The notes: generated by a model from the letters alone, not told the origin. Shown: positions 47,004-58,260, counted from the first letter of the stretch. The stretch is DNA of 64,000 nt from Agrocybe praecox (GCA_964017145.1 OZ024852.1:683945-747944), one strand, 5' to 3'. Numbers and translations are program-made.

Positions 47004-47185
47004 AACATAATGGGGAAGCTATTGTTCGATATAGGGCTTTAGGGAAGAATCCTGGTAAGCCGTTTGTTTTTCCCTACATATCTGTCTTCCTCTCTGATAT
47101 GATTTTTTCTTCAGGTGAATACGAAAAAGTCTACGATACGTATTTGGACATCTCTGAACGTGACATTGAAACGCTGCAAGATTGA
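47004..47185 (+). pseudogene. Duplicated 3' end of POP5
   Basis: This corresponds to the end of POP5 exon 4, its last intron and exon 5, in inverted orientation to the native gene. GAAGCTATTGTTCGATATAG matches native GAAGTTATTGCTCGATATAG; the GTAAGCCGTTTG...CTTCAG intron is kept; and the tail ends CTGCAAGATTGA as in the native gene. Retention of the intron shows a DNA-level duplication rather than retroposition. The rest of POP5 is absent. Confidence 0.9.
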
Positions 47186-47199
47186 CGTCCTCGTGGATC

Positions 47200-48186
47200 A
47201 AGCAGCGCTATCATCGCGCGACGAACGATGGATCAGACGACGACTTCCAGACCCCAACATATCCTCCTCCAGCTCGCCAATGATCTATTTCAACTCGAAC
47301 GGTTACCTTTCTCTAGCAAATTCATCGAAATTACGTTCGTTATTTTTCGCAAAGCTCGCTGTAGTACCGGATGTACTGGGTTCAGGAGGATCGAGGCTGT
47401 TGGTGAACGGGAAAGCACACGCAGCGTTCGAAGCGCGATTATCGGAAGTCTTCAAAGGTGAGACCGCTCTGCTCTTCAATTCTGGATTCAACGCGAACCG
47501 GGGATTCTTCGCGTACGTTCCGCAGCCGGGAGACGTGCTGGTTTATGACGAATACATCCATGCGTCGGTTCATGATGGTGTACGTGCTTCACGAGCACGC
47601 GGAGCACAGTTCTCGTTCGCCTATAACCCGATATCAGATCTGGAAAGTGTGCTTTATCAACTACAAGAAGGGCGAATAGAGCTTAGGACGGGAGAAAATA
47701 GTCTGTTCTTGTCGGACTTTACAGCGTGGATGGGATGTTTTCGCCGTTACGAGAGATCGCCGATCTGCTAGAGGAGACTTTCCCACTGAAAAACGCCTAC
47801 CTTGTTGTCTATGAAGCCTATTCCACTGGTGTTTATGGTCCTCAAGGCAGAGGACGCGTCGTTGAGCTTGGATTAGAGGATAAAGTCCTTGCGCGATTGC
47901 ATACTCTCGCCTTTAATTCCAGTTCTGGCACCCCATCCGCGCCCACTATCAGCATACCTACTCGCGCTCGGGGTAAACGTGCGGCCCATCACATGGCCGG
48001 CGGTACCGCAAGGGAAGGACCGCTTACGGGTGTGCTTGCATGCGGAGAATGCAGAGGAGCTGGATAGGTTGATTGAGGGGATTATTAGTTGGGCGAGGGA
48101 GACGATGGCTCAAAGGGAGAGGAAGAATACTCCTTCGATGTCACCGACATCTGTCTCGGTGTCATTGTCACTCATGGCCCAGATTG
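47200..48186 (+). pseudogene. Decayed inverted copy of bioF
   Basis: From AALSSRDERWIRRRLPDPN the sequence matches native bioF closely, but it is broken in several ways. The first dozen codons and the whole POP5-bioF spacer are gone. A small deletion after SLFLS shifts the frame near 47715. DEAHSTGVYG has become YEAYSTGVYG, losing both cofactor-contacting residues. A deletion after ARLHT removes the Schiff-base Lys, exon 2 and the start of exon 3. The end reads MAQIGKNIFRTCE, without the SKL signal. It cannot make an active KAPA synthase. The native gene is at 42319-43854 on the other strand. Confidence 0.93.
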
Positions 48187-48292
48187 GAAAAAATATATTC
48201 AGAACTTGCGAATGATATATGCACGTTGGCCAAACCAATAAAATTTTCGATCACAAATTTTCATAAAAGAAAATTGTACAATTTTTTTAAAA

Positions 48293-50111
48293 CTAATCGT
48301 CGAGTCCGTCAGAATCCATTGCCTGTTCTCTATCCTTTCCCTTTCCCACTGTTTCCTTCGAACGGTTCTTCTTCATACGAAGCTCGTGTTCATCTTCGCT
48401 GTCTGCATATCCCCAACGACGATTTTCATCGCTATCGGAATAATGCTTGCGCTTACGCTCGCGGTCACGATCACACTCGTCGTCACTGGCCATGTTGTAC
48501 TTGCGGAAAAGTTTTTGCTTACTCTTTTTTGCTTCGGATTCGACGTATCTCCGAAAGTCAGCAACAGACATGTTTTTGAATCAAGATTTATACTGACCTA
48601 GACTTACATCAGTACTACCCCAAAAAATATGGATTCAAATTTTACATACCTTCCGGATCGGCGACCCAGTCAGCCGCATCCTCAACGTGGGCTAAATGTT
48701 TATTAGCCTTGAAGAGTCCAGTATCACCAGAGGCGATGCTGTGGCTGATGCCATATGCGGCCTGAATGTGGTCCTTTGTGAATTCACGACCGGGATATTT
48801 ATCGTTATCTATACATTGCACTTAGTAAGGTTCAAAAAGATGAGCAGACACATACCTTTGGAAACACAATAGCCTCCCTTCGACCTTCCCCATCCAAGAC
48901 CCGCTAACCGATGATAAATAGCCTCTAGACCATTAAACCGTGCAAGCGCGATTGAGACCAATTCGGCGTGTGGAAGAGCGCTGTGAGTGATGCTAAGGAA
49001 TTCACGCAGCCAGGTGATGAAGGCTCCGTTAGCTTCGATTTGGTTGCGTCCGCTGGCCGGTTTGAATTTCGATGAGGACACCAGGTTTGAATTAGGGCTT
49101 CGATCCGAATTAGATGGACTTAACGGGAGGGCGGCCCGCTCTCGTGCGACAAGAAGTGGTGGTCGCTAGGAAATATAGGAAATATACGGTTAGAATATAT
49201 GTGCACAGATAAAGATATATCTTACCACCGTTAGTGCCGATGTTTTGTTATTGGCGACGTCTTCCGAGAAGATGTCGCATACCAGAATGCCCGAGTCCGT
49301 TTCTTTGAGTTGATAGGAGTTGATAACCTTGACGTTTAGCGAACGACTGGTATTGTTGAGGATAGAGCCGACACTTCCCAACTGAATGCGGCTGTCTTCC
49401 GAGACCTGGCCAGTTCGATAGAGACGAAATTCATGATCTGCAACAATCAATAAGAGAGCATAGTGATAAATGACAGGAATCGTACTTTTTTTAGGCGAAA
49501 GATTAGAGACGGCAGCAGGCAGGATATCGGAGAGAAGAGTTTTATAAATGTGACGAGCTCCTGCGACTTCTTTGACCAAGGAAAGAGAGTTGACAGGGAC
49601 GTACACCTCAAGAGGTGGCTTGGATTGATCAGAGGCATCGTGGAATTGAACCATGACTAAAAAAAAATGAGAAAAATTAACTTGAGCCACGTCAATGACT
49701 ATTGACCTATCTTTTCTTCCTTTTCATGGGATATCCCATCCGTCTCTGGCAATAACCAATCATCCAGGTCCTGATCGCGTTCCCACATCTCTCATTCCTC
49801 CTGTATCGGGCGTGCATCGATGTTCATGGTGGTTGATTCATCTTCGTTCGTCTCGCTGTTAGGAGGTGCTACACTCGAGCTCTCCGTGGTTTCGTCAAGG
49901 ACCTCTGCTGAATATAAAGTGAGAAAAAAAAAGCAAGTTATATGCTTCCTGACTCACAAATATCTGACTCCGCAGAGGGAGGACCCATGCCGTCAAGATG
50001 TTTGAAATTTGCAGGTGGATCGGTGGTAAGATTGAGTGAGATCAGCTTTTTATTGGCGCTATAAGAGACCACATGAGACGTATACCTTGAAGCGAGTAGG
50101 TGAAATCGCAT
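48293..50111 (-). CDS. Hypothetical multi-exon protein with an in-frame TGA
   Basis: Exons were read as 50111-49958, 49907-49707, 49656-49486, 49437-49226, 49165-48856 and 48808-48650, with a final block ending at 48293 (SVADFRRYVESEAKKSKQ, then an acidic/basic tail) whose splice junction could not be resolved. The introns are 47-60 bp. The protein begins MRFHLLASRYTSHVVSYSAN and contains PLEVYVPVNSLSLVKEVAGA and NGAFITWLREFLSITHSALP; no domain was recognised. A TGA at 49794-49792 interrupts exon 2 between IDARPIQEE and EMWERDQDLDDWL, probably an old Trp codon. Either the 5' end is dead and translation starts at a later ATG (for example before VQFHDASDQ), or the gene is decaying. A dead HET fragment begins immediately upstream of the start codon. 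Confidence 0.55.
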
Positions 50112-50440
50112 TGTGAAGGACGATTGTCGACGACGTCAGTTGCCTCGGTCTGGCGTACAAACCCGGTCAAGCTCCATCCCTTGCTGGTGTCGCATCGAGA
50201 TTTACAAAATATCTGCATAGGAGTGAGCTGTATCTTGCTAGCTTGTGGGAAAGCGATTGGGCTCCTAACATTCTTTGGGAGTCAGGTTGAAGTAAACAAG
50301 TGAATGGGTCAACTAGAGTGGGCGACAGGAGCTTGAATCAGTCCTGTTCCTGGGCCCTCTTTGCAGTACGAGTACGAGTCTATGAATGGAATTGATTGGC
50401 TTACAAGACAGAGGTTGCTGAATGGGCCGAGGTTAAAGCA
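50112..50440 (+). pseudogene. Fragment of a HET-domain gene C-terminal part
   Basis: About 330 bp matches 30518-30840 of the HET gene on the plus strand (AGGACGATTGTCGA, GACGTCAGTTGCCTCG, CATCGAGATTT, TTCTTTGGGAGTCAGGT, AAGTAAACAA). Translation gives TIVDDVSCLGLAY and RSELYLASLWESD followed by stops where the intact gene reads on. The first matching bases coincide with the ATG of the minus-strand gene ending at 48293, so the fragment forms that gene's upstream border. Confidence 0.88.
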
Positions 50441-50940
50441 TATAGTGAAAGTTGTCAGCTGGAGGTTGTTGTATGATGATTAAGTAACGCACGAGGAGGA
50501 TTATTAAATGGTCTGGCCTGCAAAGTTTCCCAATTCGAGAGCAACGGTCCAAAATCTAACGTCTTCAAGCGTACGCAACGCGGATGTGGCCGGAACTCAA
50601 ACAACCGACGCTCTCTCGGTTCTGGCTACCGTTTGAAGCTGAACTATCGAGCCGTGGAGATCCGTAAAGACACTAGAGTATCAATAAAATGAGAACATCA
50701 GAGAGCAGGGGGGCCGAGATGCGCACAATTTTAATCCCGGAGATTCGGAATGAAAATCGCGGGAAGTCATTATCTGCCACGTGACTTGGGCATATCCAAT
50801 GTATTAAAATTTACTCCTCTCAATCTCTAACGTTTTCTATATATTTCTGAATAACCATCCGTTGCCTTCATCATCACTGATTTTGGCCGCGGTAGTTGTC
50901 ATCACGCTTTGTTTCGCATCGAAACAAAGTACGTCCTGGC
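50441..50940. other. Intergenic, AIM9-like promoter
   Basis: No gene is seen. The 500 bp between the HET fragment and the ATG at 50941 should contain the promoter of the AIM9-like gene. Confidence 0.5.
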
Positions 50941-52800
50941 ATGCTCTCCCTCGGAAGGGCGAGAGTCGTCTTCAACCTACTCAAAACTCCAGCCTCTCTG
51001 CGACCGTTTCTCTCTTCCTCACCGAGCCCCGTCTCTACTACGACAGTTTCTTTTCCACGTCGCATCTTTTCCACAACCACGGATTCTCAGAACGACCCCT
51101 TCAACTACACGTTGGGGCGCTGGGTGTAAGTCTTGTACATTCTGTTCCATTGCGTACATTTCTGACCCGTCATTTCTGTTGCTCAGCTATAACGAAGCTA
51201 CTCGCCAGAAAGAGCGGAGGCTCGTTTTCAATGTCGACGAGCTGAGTCGACTTGCAGCCGAGTCCGTCAGCAAAACGGCAGAGGATGTGGTCAGCTTGTC
51301 GAAGCTTGCCGAGGGTGCATTCCACCGTATCTTCATCATCACTCTACGTGACGGTCAGCGGGTGGTTGCTCGCATACCCTACCCCATTACTGTGCCAAAG
51401 TACCACATTATCGCCAGCGAAGTTGCCACTATTGAGTACCTGCGTTCCCATGGGTTCCCTGTTCCCAAAATTTACGCGTACTCGCCTGACTCGAACAACA
51501 CCGCTGGAACCGCCTATATCATGATGGAGCTCGTTCATGGCTCCACGCTCGCTGACGTTTGGCCTAGCCTAGACAACCAGGAAGTCATTTCCGTCGTCCG
51601 CCAACTCACTCAACTCGAGTCGCGGATGATGTCACTGTCTTTCCCCGCTGGAGGAAGCCTGTACTTCACTGCAGACTTGGATAAGGTTGCCCCGGGGCTG
51701 GGCACACCTCTGGACGACAAGCGTTTCTGCGTCGGTCCTGACGTAAAGCTGGCGCTGTGGTACGGCAGGAGGCAAAATCTCGACGTGCATCGAGGACCGT
51801 GTACGTCATTTTGGCCCTTTTATTATCACGTTCCTCAATCTAACCGATAACTATAGATCAAACCGCCGAAGCAGTTCTCAGAGCAGAGGCTCATAAAGAA
51901 CTCGCTTACCTAAAGCAGTTCCGAAGACAACCGATCCTCCCATTGCGGCGTGAGAGGAGGCCAAGCTACAACTACCAGCCGCAGTCGCCGTCGGACCACG
52001 TCGAAAACTTGGAGCGATACCTCGACATCGTGTCATTCCTCATCCCGAGCGACCCCAGTTTTAGTCGGTTTTGTATCCGCCATCCGGATCTCCAGCACAA
52101 CAATATCATTGTGTCAAAGTCGCCTGACTCTGGCTGCAAAGTCGTGGGACTAATTGACTGGCAACACGCCTCTATCCTACCCATGTTTCTCCTCGCTGGC
52201 ATTCCCCAACCCCTCCAGAATCATGATGATAGTGCCTCGCAGTCTATGACGCTGCCCTCTTTGCCGACGAACTTTGACCAGTTGACTGGAGCTGCACGAG
52301 CCAGACAGGAGGATCGTTACAAATGTCGCCTCGCCCATTACCATTACGTCACCAGCACGGAGGAGTGCAACCAGCTCCACCACGCCGCCTTCACGGACTC
52401 TTTGCATGCGCTCCGCGAACTTCTCTTCCAACAGGCTAGTGCCCCGTGGGAGGGAGAGACTATTGATCTGAAGAATGCGCTGATTGAAGCCACGGAGAAG
52501 TGGGAGGAGCTCGCGGGTGGAGGCATGCCGTGTCCCATCAAGTTCGACGCAGAGGACCTACCCAAGACAACGGCGCTGAACAAGGAACTGAGTGAAATGG
52601 AGAGGGGCTTCGATATCTTGCAGAGCATCTGCCGCCTTGGAGAGGAAGGCTGGGTGCTGCCTGAACACTACGAGAATGCCGTGGAGTTTTTGAAGACGAC
52701 GAAGGAGGATTGGTTGGCGGACCCCGATTCGGTGGACGAACGGGAGGAGGTCATGACTCACTGGCCCTGGGACGACATAGACGAGACAGAGTATATGTGA
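50941..52800 (+). CDS. AIM9-like mitochondrial APH-fold protein
   Basis: Exons 50941-51125, 51187-51800 and 51857-52800 join in frame to 580 residues (introns 61 and 56 bp). The N-terminus MLSLGRARVVFNLLKTPASL through FPRRIFSTTT is a mitochondrial presequence. Then FNVDELSRLAAESV and the APH N-lobe follow (KLAEGAFHRIFIITLRDGQ, VVARIPYPIT, ATIEYLRSHGFPVPKIYAY). The catalytic loop is HPDLQHNNIIV (His342, Asp344, Asn349) and the metal motif is GLIDWQHASILP (Asp367). This order is that of fungal AIM9 (altered inheritance of mitochondria 9) proteins, whose substrate is unknown. The C-terminal helical region (KWEELAGGG, GEEGWVLPEHYENAVEFLK) also fits that family. The gene looks intact. Confidence 0.9.
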
Positions 52801-53471
52801 TGGGTCGAGCTAGATGCTCCGTGCTGCTGTGTATTTTCTACAACGGCCAGTTGGCCTCGTTCTTCATATCGTAGCTACGGGAGACGTTTTGCAGAGGAGG
52901 AATGTGTCGTTGCCGTCGTGTTTTCGCTATGCCCTGGGCCAACCTCTCTTACGAAAGTGCTCCATAGCTCATGTCTTCTCTCTTAGTGCGGATCGCGTAC
53001 CGCTATTGACGGACATTCCTTCAAATGACTGAATCATCAGACTGGAGAATAGACCGAGTGTTGGCGTCGACGGGCATAATAATCCATCTTCCATATTGTG
53101 CCCGGTCCATCGTTGTTGTGCGTGCATATCCGGATGCCGATGCGCAATCTCTTCGTGTTTTGTTAAAGGCAGGAAGGTATCATTTTGGTGGACTTTCGTG
53201 TTTGTTCATCTCTGCGTTTTGTTCATTCGTAAATAGAGTATTTGTTGATCTGTAATTTTTCACAACAGGCTCACATTCATTTTGCACGCAAAAAAAGAAA
53301 CTGCATACGTTGATCATCTAGTAGGACGACCTAATGGAATTTCGTCATCTGCACCCATCAGATTTCCCCGCATCAGAGGCATTGACCTTCCCACGATCCC
53401 AAGGTCTATGTTTGACCACCACGACATATACCTGTGCCGTGGTATATTTTACAAGATTCAGCGGTTTCGTA
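52801..53471. other. Intergenic, no gene seen
   Basis: About 670 bp between the AIM9-like gene and the orphan gene contain no supported feature. Similarity between the sequence just before 53472 and 45880-46050 shows that the upstream region was part of the same old duplication. Confidence 0.5.
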
Positions 53472-54313
53472 ATGTCAGAGCAAGTTCCCGACGCAACGAA
53501 CACTCCAGCGTCACTACCTTTCATACCTTGGAAACCTACTCGAAAATCTCGGTACCAGCGTTTTACTATATGGAGGCAAAAAAAATGGGGTGCTGTAGTA
53601 AGATCTTTCTATCTCTGGATTCAGTGAGTTCCTTTTCTCTGTCGCTTTCATCAGGGGTTTTACGTATGGACCATTCCGGCATACTTAGGTGTCCACAGCC
53701 GTGGCATTGTCTCTGGTGGCTGCTCTGGCCCATCCCCTGGCACTTTAGGGTTCCTCCACAACTGTCTCCTGCAGAGCTAAGCGACACGATTGACAAATAC
53801 GATTTCGTCCTGGAACGCGCAAGGACCAAAGTAAATTATACCTTCCTTCGCAAAATGCCCCTCTTTTGTATGCGCGACACTCCCCTGCGAACAGTCTACC
53901 GTCTTTACGAGACCGTCTTTACCAGCAGTATGAATGAAATGATGGAGGAATCTCAGTATTTCTTCCATCAGCAGCCGAAGTGGAAACTCAAGGACATTCC
54001 TGACCCCAAAGACCCGGATCCGAAGCGACAAGCAGCTTTGGCCAGCTTGGTGGAGACACTTGTCGACTCCTTCAACTTCAAAATCAGCAAAGGACTACGT
54101 CGCGCGTTATCTATCAAGTATCCCCTCCGTATTGCGGAATTTAAAAAGGAGCTGAATCCGCCGTACGAAGAAGCTCCAGAGTGGTGTAGTTTGATGCCTG
54201 CCCTTCCTGAAACACTCAGAGTCATGCCTGATTCCGAGCTCCATCTCTGTCCTTTCCCCTTCTTTGTGAAGAGGAACATTGCAGTGGATGCCGGGCAACT
54301 CTGGAACATTTAG
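53472..54313 (+). CDS. Orphan protein, three exons
   Basis: Exons 53472-53597, 53655-53688 and 53775-54313 give an in-frame product of 232 residues (MSEQVPDATNTPASLPFIPW onward). The chosen donor GTAAGA (53598) and the GTGTCC...CTGCAG intron avoid stops that other joins would create. After a basic N-terminus a short hydrophobic stretch (GFYVWTIPAYL) may be a membrane anchor or may be incomplete. The rest is charged (LSDTIDKYDFVLERARTKV, DPKRQAALASLVETLVDSF). No family was recognised. In the dead copy at 46 kb, homology runs on into a different exon set, so this gene may itself be truncated at the 3' end. Confidence 0.5.
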
Positions 54314-54436
54314 GTCCTGGCTTGTTACCCACGTTGGCCGTTGGACAAATAGCCCATATATAATGATGTATAAAGTCATGCAGAGAATTTAAAACATTTA
54401 CGGCGCTCGTGGGCGAATCAAAGGTTTTTTTTACTA

Positions 54437-56595
54437 TTATTGTTTTGTGCATGAGAAACATAAATCTAATAGAACAACACATTCGATTAGTGCTGTGCTT
54501 TTATTGAACGTTGATACAGAAGAAAAGATTGTAGGAGTGAGGATGGCAAGGACCGACTGGGCGGGATCGTGAATAAACCCAACGAGAAAAACCAGCGGTT
54601 CTAGTTCTCCCACCTGGTTATTGTTAGCGCTACCTGCTCTCTGTCTCGCTGCCCTCGTTACTGCTCTGCACCGACACCCGCTGCCGTGACCACTTCGACC
54701 CCACGCGCTCGGCCTCCATATCTCCGTTGTTTCCACCCTGTCGGGGTAGAAAGCTTCTCCCACCACACTCGCCCAATCAAAATCAATAACCATAAGTCCA
54801 ATATGGCCCTTTGTCTTCGGCACAAGTAGATTGCAACTGCGCACATTTCCATGAACGTACTTGGATACATGCAGCTCTGCGAACTTGGTACGGATAAAAG
54901 CCCCTTCTTCTGGAGTGACATCGCGCTTATTCAACTTGGAACCGGAGGAAGGAGATAAACTGGTATGTTGATAGGTCGAGCACGTCCATAACTACCATTT
55001 TCCACCCGCCACCTATTTCTTCGTACCCTAGGAGCTGCGGGGCAATTCCCATCTCCGCGCATTTGCGATGCACTACTGGGGAATACTTGTATGTGAACTT
55101 GATGCATATTTTTTTGTGTTCTTCCTCCGTCTCTCCCATGAATACGAGCTGTTCCTGACTTTCTTGCTTCGTATATTTGAATTTTACGAGCCTATTTGTG
55201 GTGGTACACATGTACGTTGTGCGGTCGGGGAAAAGTGGGTTGAGTCTGTTGAGGATTCTGGGATTGTCGAGCGACTCGTAGATTACTTCGAGCGCGGTAA
55301 GTGCCTTCCTAAATGCGCCGATTTGTCTTGCAAGAACTAAACGCATGTTTTCGTCCGTGTAATGACAGAACAGAGGAACTGCAGGTGCGAGGATTTGGAA
55401 ATGGGGGCGATCTGTCCATACCACGCCGGAGAAACAGATATGCGGACCTTTGGAAGTTGGTATGAGTGTACGAAATATGTGGATAGCAAAGAAGACAAGA
55501 AATGGAAATGCGTCCCAAAAACTGTCATCAACAAACACGGAAAGTTGAATTGAAGATACCTCGTCGCTCCTCTCCCCGTGAATTTCACATACGCAAATAT
55601 CCCCTCCGCATATGGATCCACAATTGTTCCGTCTGTATCTCTGCCCATACCAAGCTCGTTGATTGCAGTCATGATCACCGACACAAAGTCGCCTGCGTCA
55701 ATAACTCCTCCTCTAGAAATGTACATGACTTTCTGGTTCTGTGAGTCTACATCTCGACTATCCAGATGCTCAGAAGTTGAATTTGGGTATTGGTTAAGGG
55801 GTATCCCGCACTCCTGGAACATCCTCCTAACAACGCGACCACGCCCATCAGAGTAGAACCCTCCCATGTTACCAAAAAGTTGAGATGCGAGTATATTATC
55901 CTGTGCGAGAGGCCGGTAGGTCTTACAGTCATCGAGAAATTGCTGGAATGTGTGGTGTAGCAAAGTAATGGGAATGGTCGACTCCTCCGAGAGCGAGCGA
56001 GGCCATGTGATCTTGGATTTGCCTCCGTTAGTAGATCCATAGTACCGCTTGATCAATGTGTTTATTTGGGCGTTTACGTTGGGAGGTGCATCTTTGTAGC
56101 AGTCTATGATCCCCTGACGTTCTGTAGAAATGTTCGCCGTATTATATGCCGCATTATCCAACGACATCGCTGTTTGTTGGGATGATTGCGATTAGAAACG
56201 CTAGTGCGAGCACTGACTTCCCACTCACATTGAATACCGACGATAAAGTCAACCTTTCTTGCTGTACCGTATGCTTCGAAATGGGAGGATAATTTTGACC
56301 CCTTTGGCAACAGTGGGAACACACCATCATCGGCCCCGTCAAGGAAAATAAGCCCAGAGGTTTCAACAATGTTGGCATTGATTGGGATTGAACATTCCCA
56401 CAAGGCAACAGACACGGCGCCTTTATGTCTCAATAGGTCTTCGTGAAGAGTACAGATCCTGGATTTCAACTCGGATACGGTAGCTGCATCTAGGTCAGCA
56501 GAGATTATTCGAAGATCAGCGACGTTGAAATCCATGGTACCGTCTGACATAAAATATGTCATCTCCACTATCGTATCACGTCCCGTAGTAGTCAT
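54437..56595 (-). CDS. Crinkler-like protein with degenerate kinase domain
   Basis: Exons 56595-56229, 56169-55560 and 55521 leftward join in frame. The first 122 residues (ATVSELKSRICTLHEDL, VALWECSIPIN, PLLPKGSKLSSHF, DFIVGIQ) follow the pattern of the ubiquitin-like N-terminal domain of Crinkler (CRN) proteins, known from oomycete effectors and present in many fungi. A roughly 200-residue middle part is unassigned. The end resembles a protein kinase: KMVVMDVLDLSTY, then YVHGNVRSCNLLV and GLMVIDFDWASVVGEAFYP. The catalytic loop has HGN in place of HGD, so catalysis is doubtful. An extra T in the run at 54957-54959 shifts the frame just before SPSSGSKLNKRDVTPEEG, leaving a stop at 54927 in the upstream frame. 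The gene is either truncated there or decaying. Its 3' limit is uncertain. Confidence 0.5.
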
Positions 56596-57149
56596 GAGTC
56601 TTTGGGAAGGTAAAAATAAAATGTTGGAGATTATCTCAGAGCGCCGATGACTGATAAATTCTTCGATAAGATAATTTCGTGTTGATAGATCTTGAATGAA
56701 ATATATATGAGATATGTGTTTAATAAAGGAGAGGAAAATGAAGAAACCAAAATTCGGTGGCATACGAATTTTGGGGGTTTGCGGAGGTCTTTGGCGGTGG
56801 GTTGCGAGCGGTCCGGAAAAGAACACGTGACTGCCGCGAAAGCAATCCCGACCACGCGTATTGAGTCTTGATGACCGAACGCGAACGGGAAAGGAGAGGA
56901 GGCCGCCAAAGGCCTGAGCGTATGGGTGGTAGAGAGCAAAAACAATAGAACTTCAAAAGGAATACAGAGAGAATTTCCCGACAACGAGAAGAGGGAAAGA
57001 ACGAGGAATTCGAATTACGTGGCCGAAGAGAAGTGACGCGGTGAGTGTGACAGATAATCACAATCATTATCTTATCCTACGATGAGCCGCCTCGTAAATT
57101 GATATTCTCGCATCAAGGGAAGAATGATCACGAGGCAAGAATAAGGTCT
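56596..57149. other. Upstream region of the Crinkler-like gene
   Basis: No gene is supported in these 550 bp. Several minus-strand open frames exist, but their starts are non-ATG or low in content. It should hold the promoter of the minus-strand Crinkler-like gene. Confidence 0.45.
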
Positions 57150-57285
57150 TTGGGCGAACTGATGTGACACGTAACACTCTGTTTTTACGAACCACCATCA
57201 TCGCCCCTTGCAGCCCTCGAGCACGCCCGACTGGGAGCTCGAGAGAGCTTTCTTTTTCATCACTATGTACCGTCAACGACCTTTA
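57150..57285. repeat. Long-range direct repeat, left copy
   Basis: The segment TCTTTGGGCGAACTGATG, then AACACTCTGTTTTTACGAAC, CACCATCATC, and CCGACTGGGAGCTCGAG with AGCTTTCTTTTTCATC recurs at 61462-61595 in the same orientation. The two copies enclose 4.2 kb containing the minisatellite. They may be the ends of an old element, or duplicated promoter sequence. Confidence 0.75.
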
Positions 57286-57626
57286 TTACTGCGTTCTTTG
57301 ATTCCTTGCTATGTAACTGCATAAGAATCGGCTTTGCTGGGCTATGACGTGGGTAACCATGGTTGGAAATGGAATCCATCCGTTATCGAAACTGGAGTGT
57401 TGCTACTTAAGCTGCGTATATATTTTGTGCTATATGATGTTTTTCTCCCTAACACAGACATTCCGCCAACTTCTCCTGATTAGCATCCTTTTTTTCCATT
57501 CACCGGTTTCGGAACGGTAACGTTGCATGTAAGAAACATGGAAACAAGCTACGGTATGTGTTTTAGATGGCATTCTATCAAGCCTTTTACTCACCAATTT
57601 TTATCCCTACCACTCCCTACCGCTAC

Positions 57627-58260
57627 TCCAACAACCTCTGTGAGCCGCGTATGGCCACATGTTAACTGCTGTGCTTTTCCAACACCTCTGCGAGCCTCGT
57701 ACGGTCGCATGTTAACTGCTGTGCTATTCCAACAACCTCTGCGAGCCTCGTACGGCCGCATGTTAACTGCTGTGCTTTTCCAACAACCTCTGTGAGCCTC
57801 GTACGGCCACATGTTAACTGCTGTGCTTTTCCAACACCTCTGCGAGCCTTGTACGGCCGCATGTTAACTGCTGTGCTATTCCAGCAACCTCTGCGAGCCT
57901 TGTACGGCCGCATGTTAACTGCTATGCTATTCCAACAACCTCTGCGAGCCTCGTACGGCCGCATGTTGATTGCTGTGCTATTCCAACAACCTCTGCGAGC
58001 CTCGTACGACCGCATGTTGATCGCTGAGCTTTTCCAACAACCTCTGTGAGCCTCGTATGGCCACATGTTGATCGCTTTCTCTGCTGTTCCGACAACCTCT
58101 GTGAGCCTCATATGGCCACATGTTGATCGCTTTTCCTGCTATTTTCTACAACCTCTATGAGCCTTGTATGGCTACATGTTGATTGTTATTTTGGCTATCC
58201 TTGCCACTCCAGCAACCTCTGAGCCTCGTTCGGCCCCATTTTGATCGCTTTTCGTGCTAT
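57627..58260. repeat. 51-bp minisatellite, about 12 units
   Basis: Tandem units of about 51 bp have the consensus CCAACAACCTCTGCGAGCCT followed by CGTACGGCCGCATGTTAACT and GCTGTGCTnTT. The first nine units (57627-58080) are well conserved; the last three (to about 58260) are longer and degenerate, with interruptions such as GATCGCTTTTCCTGCTATT. Because 51 is divisible by three, the array stays open in frames on both strands (149 codons on the minus strand), but it shows no coding features. Confidence 0.92.

Noticed and set aside
54934..54961. A 26-bp intron restoring the Crinkler-like kinase frame
   Set aside because: It would be far shorter than any fungal intron; a one-base insertion in the T run explains the frame change more simply.
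57662..58111. 149-codon minus-strand open frame with a repeated peptide
   Set aside because: It is the translation of the 51-bp minisatellite; the plus strand is equally open, and there is no flanking gene structure.
57627..58260. CRISPR array
   Set aside because: The units are contiguous without unique spacers, and the genome is eukaryotic.
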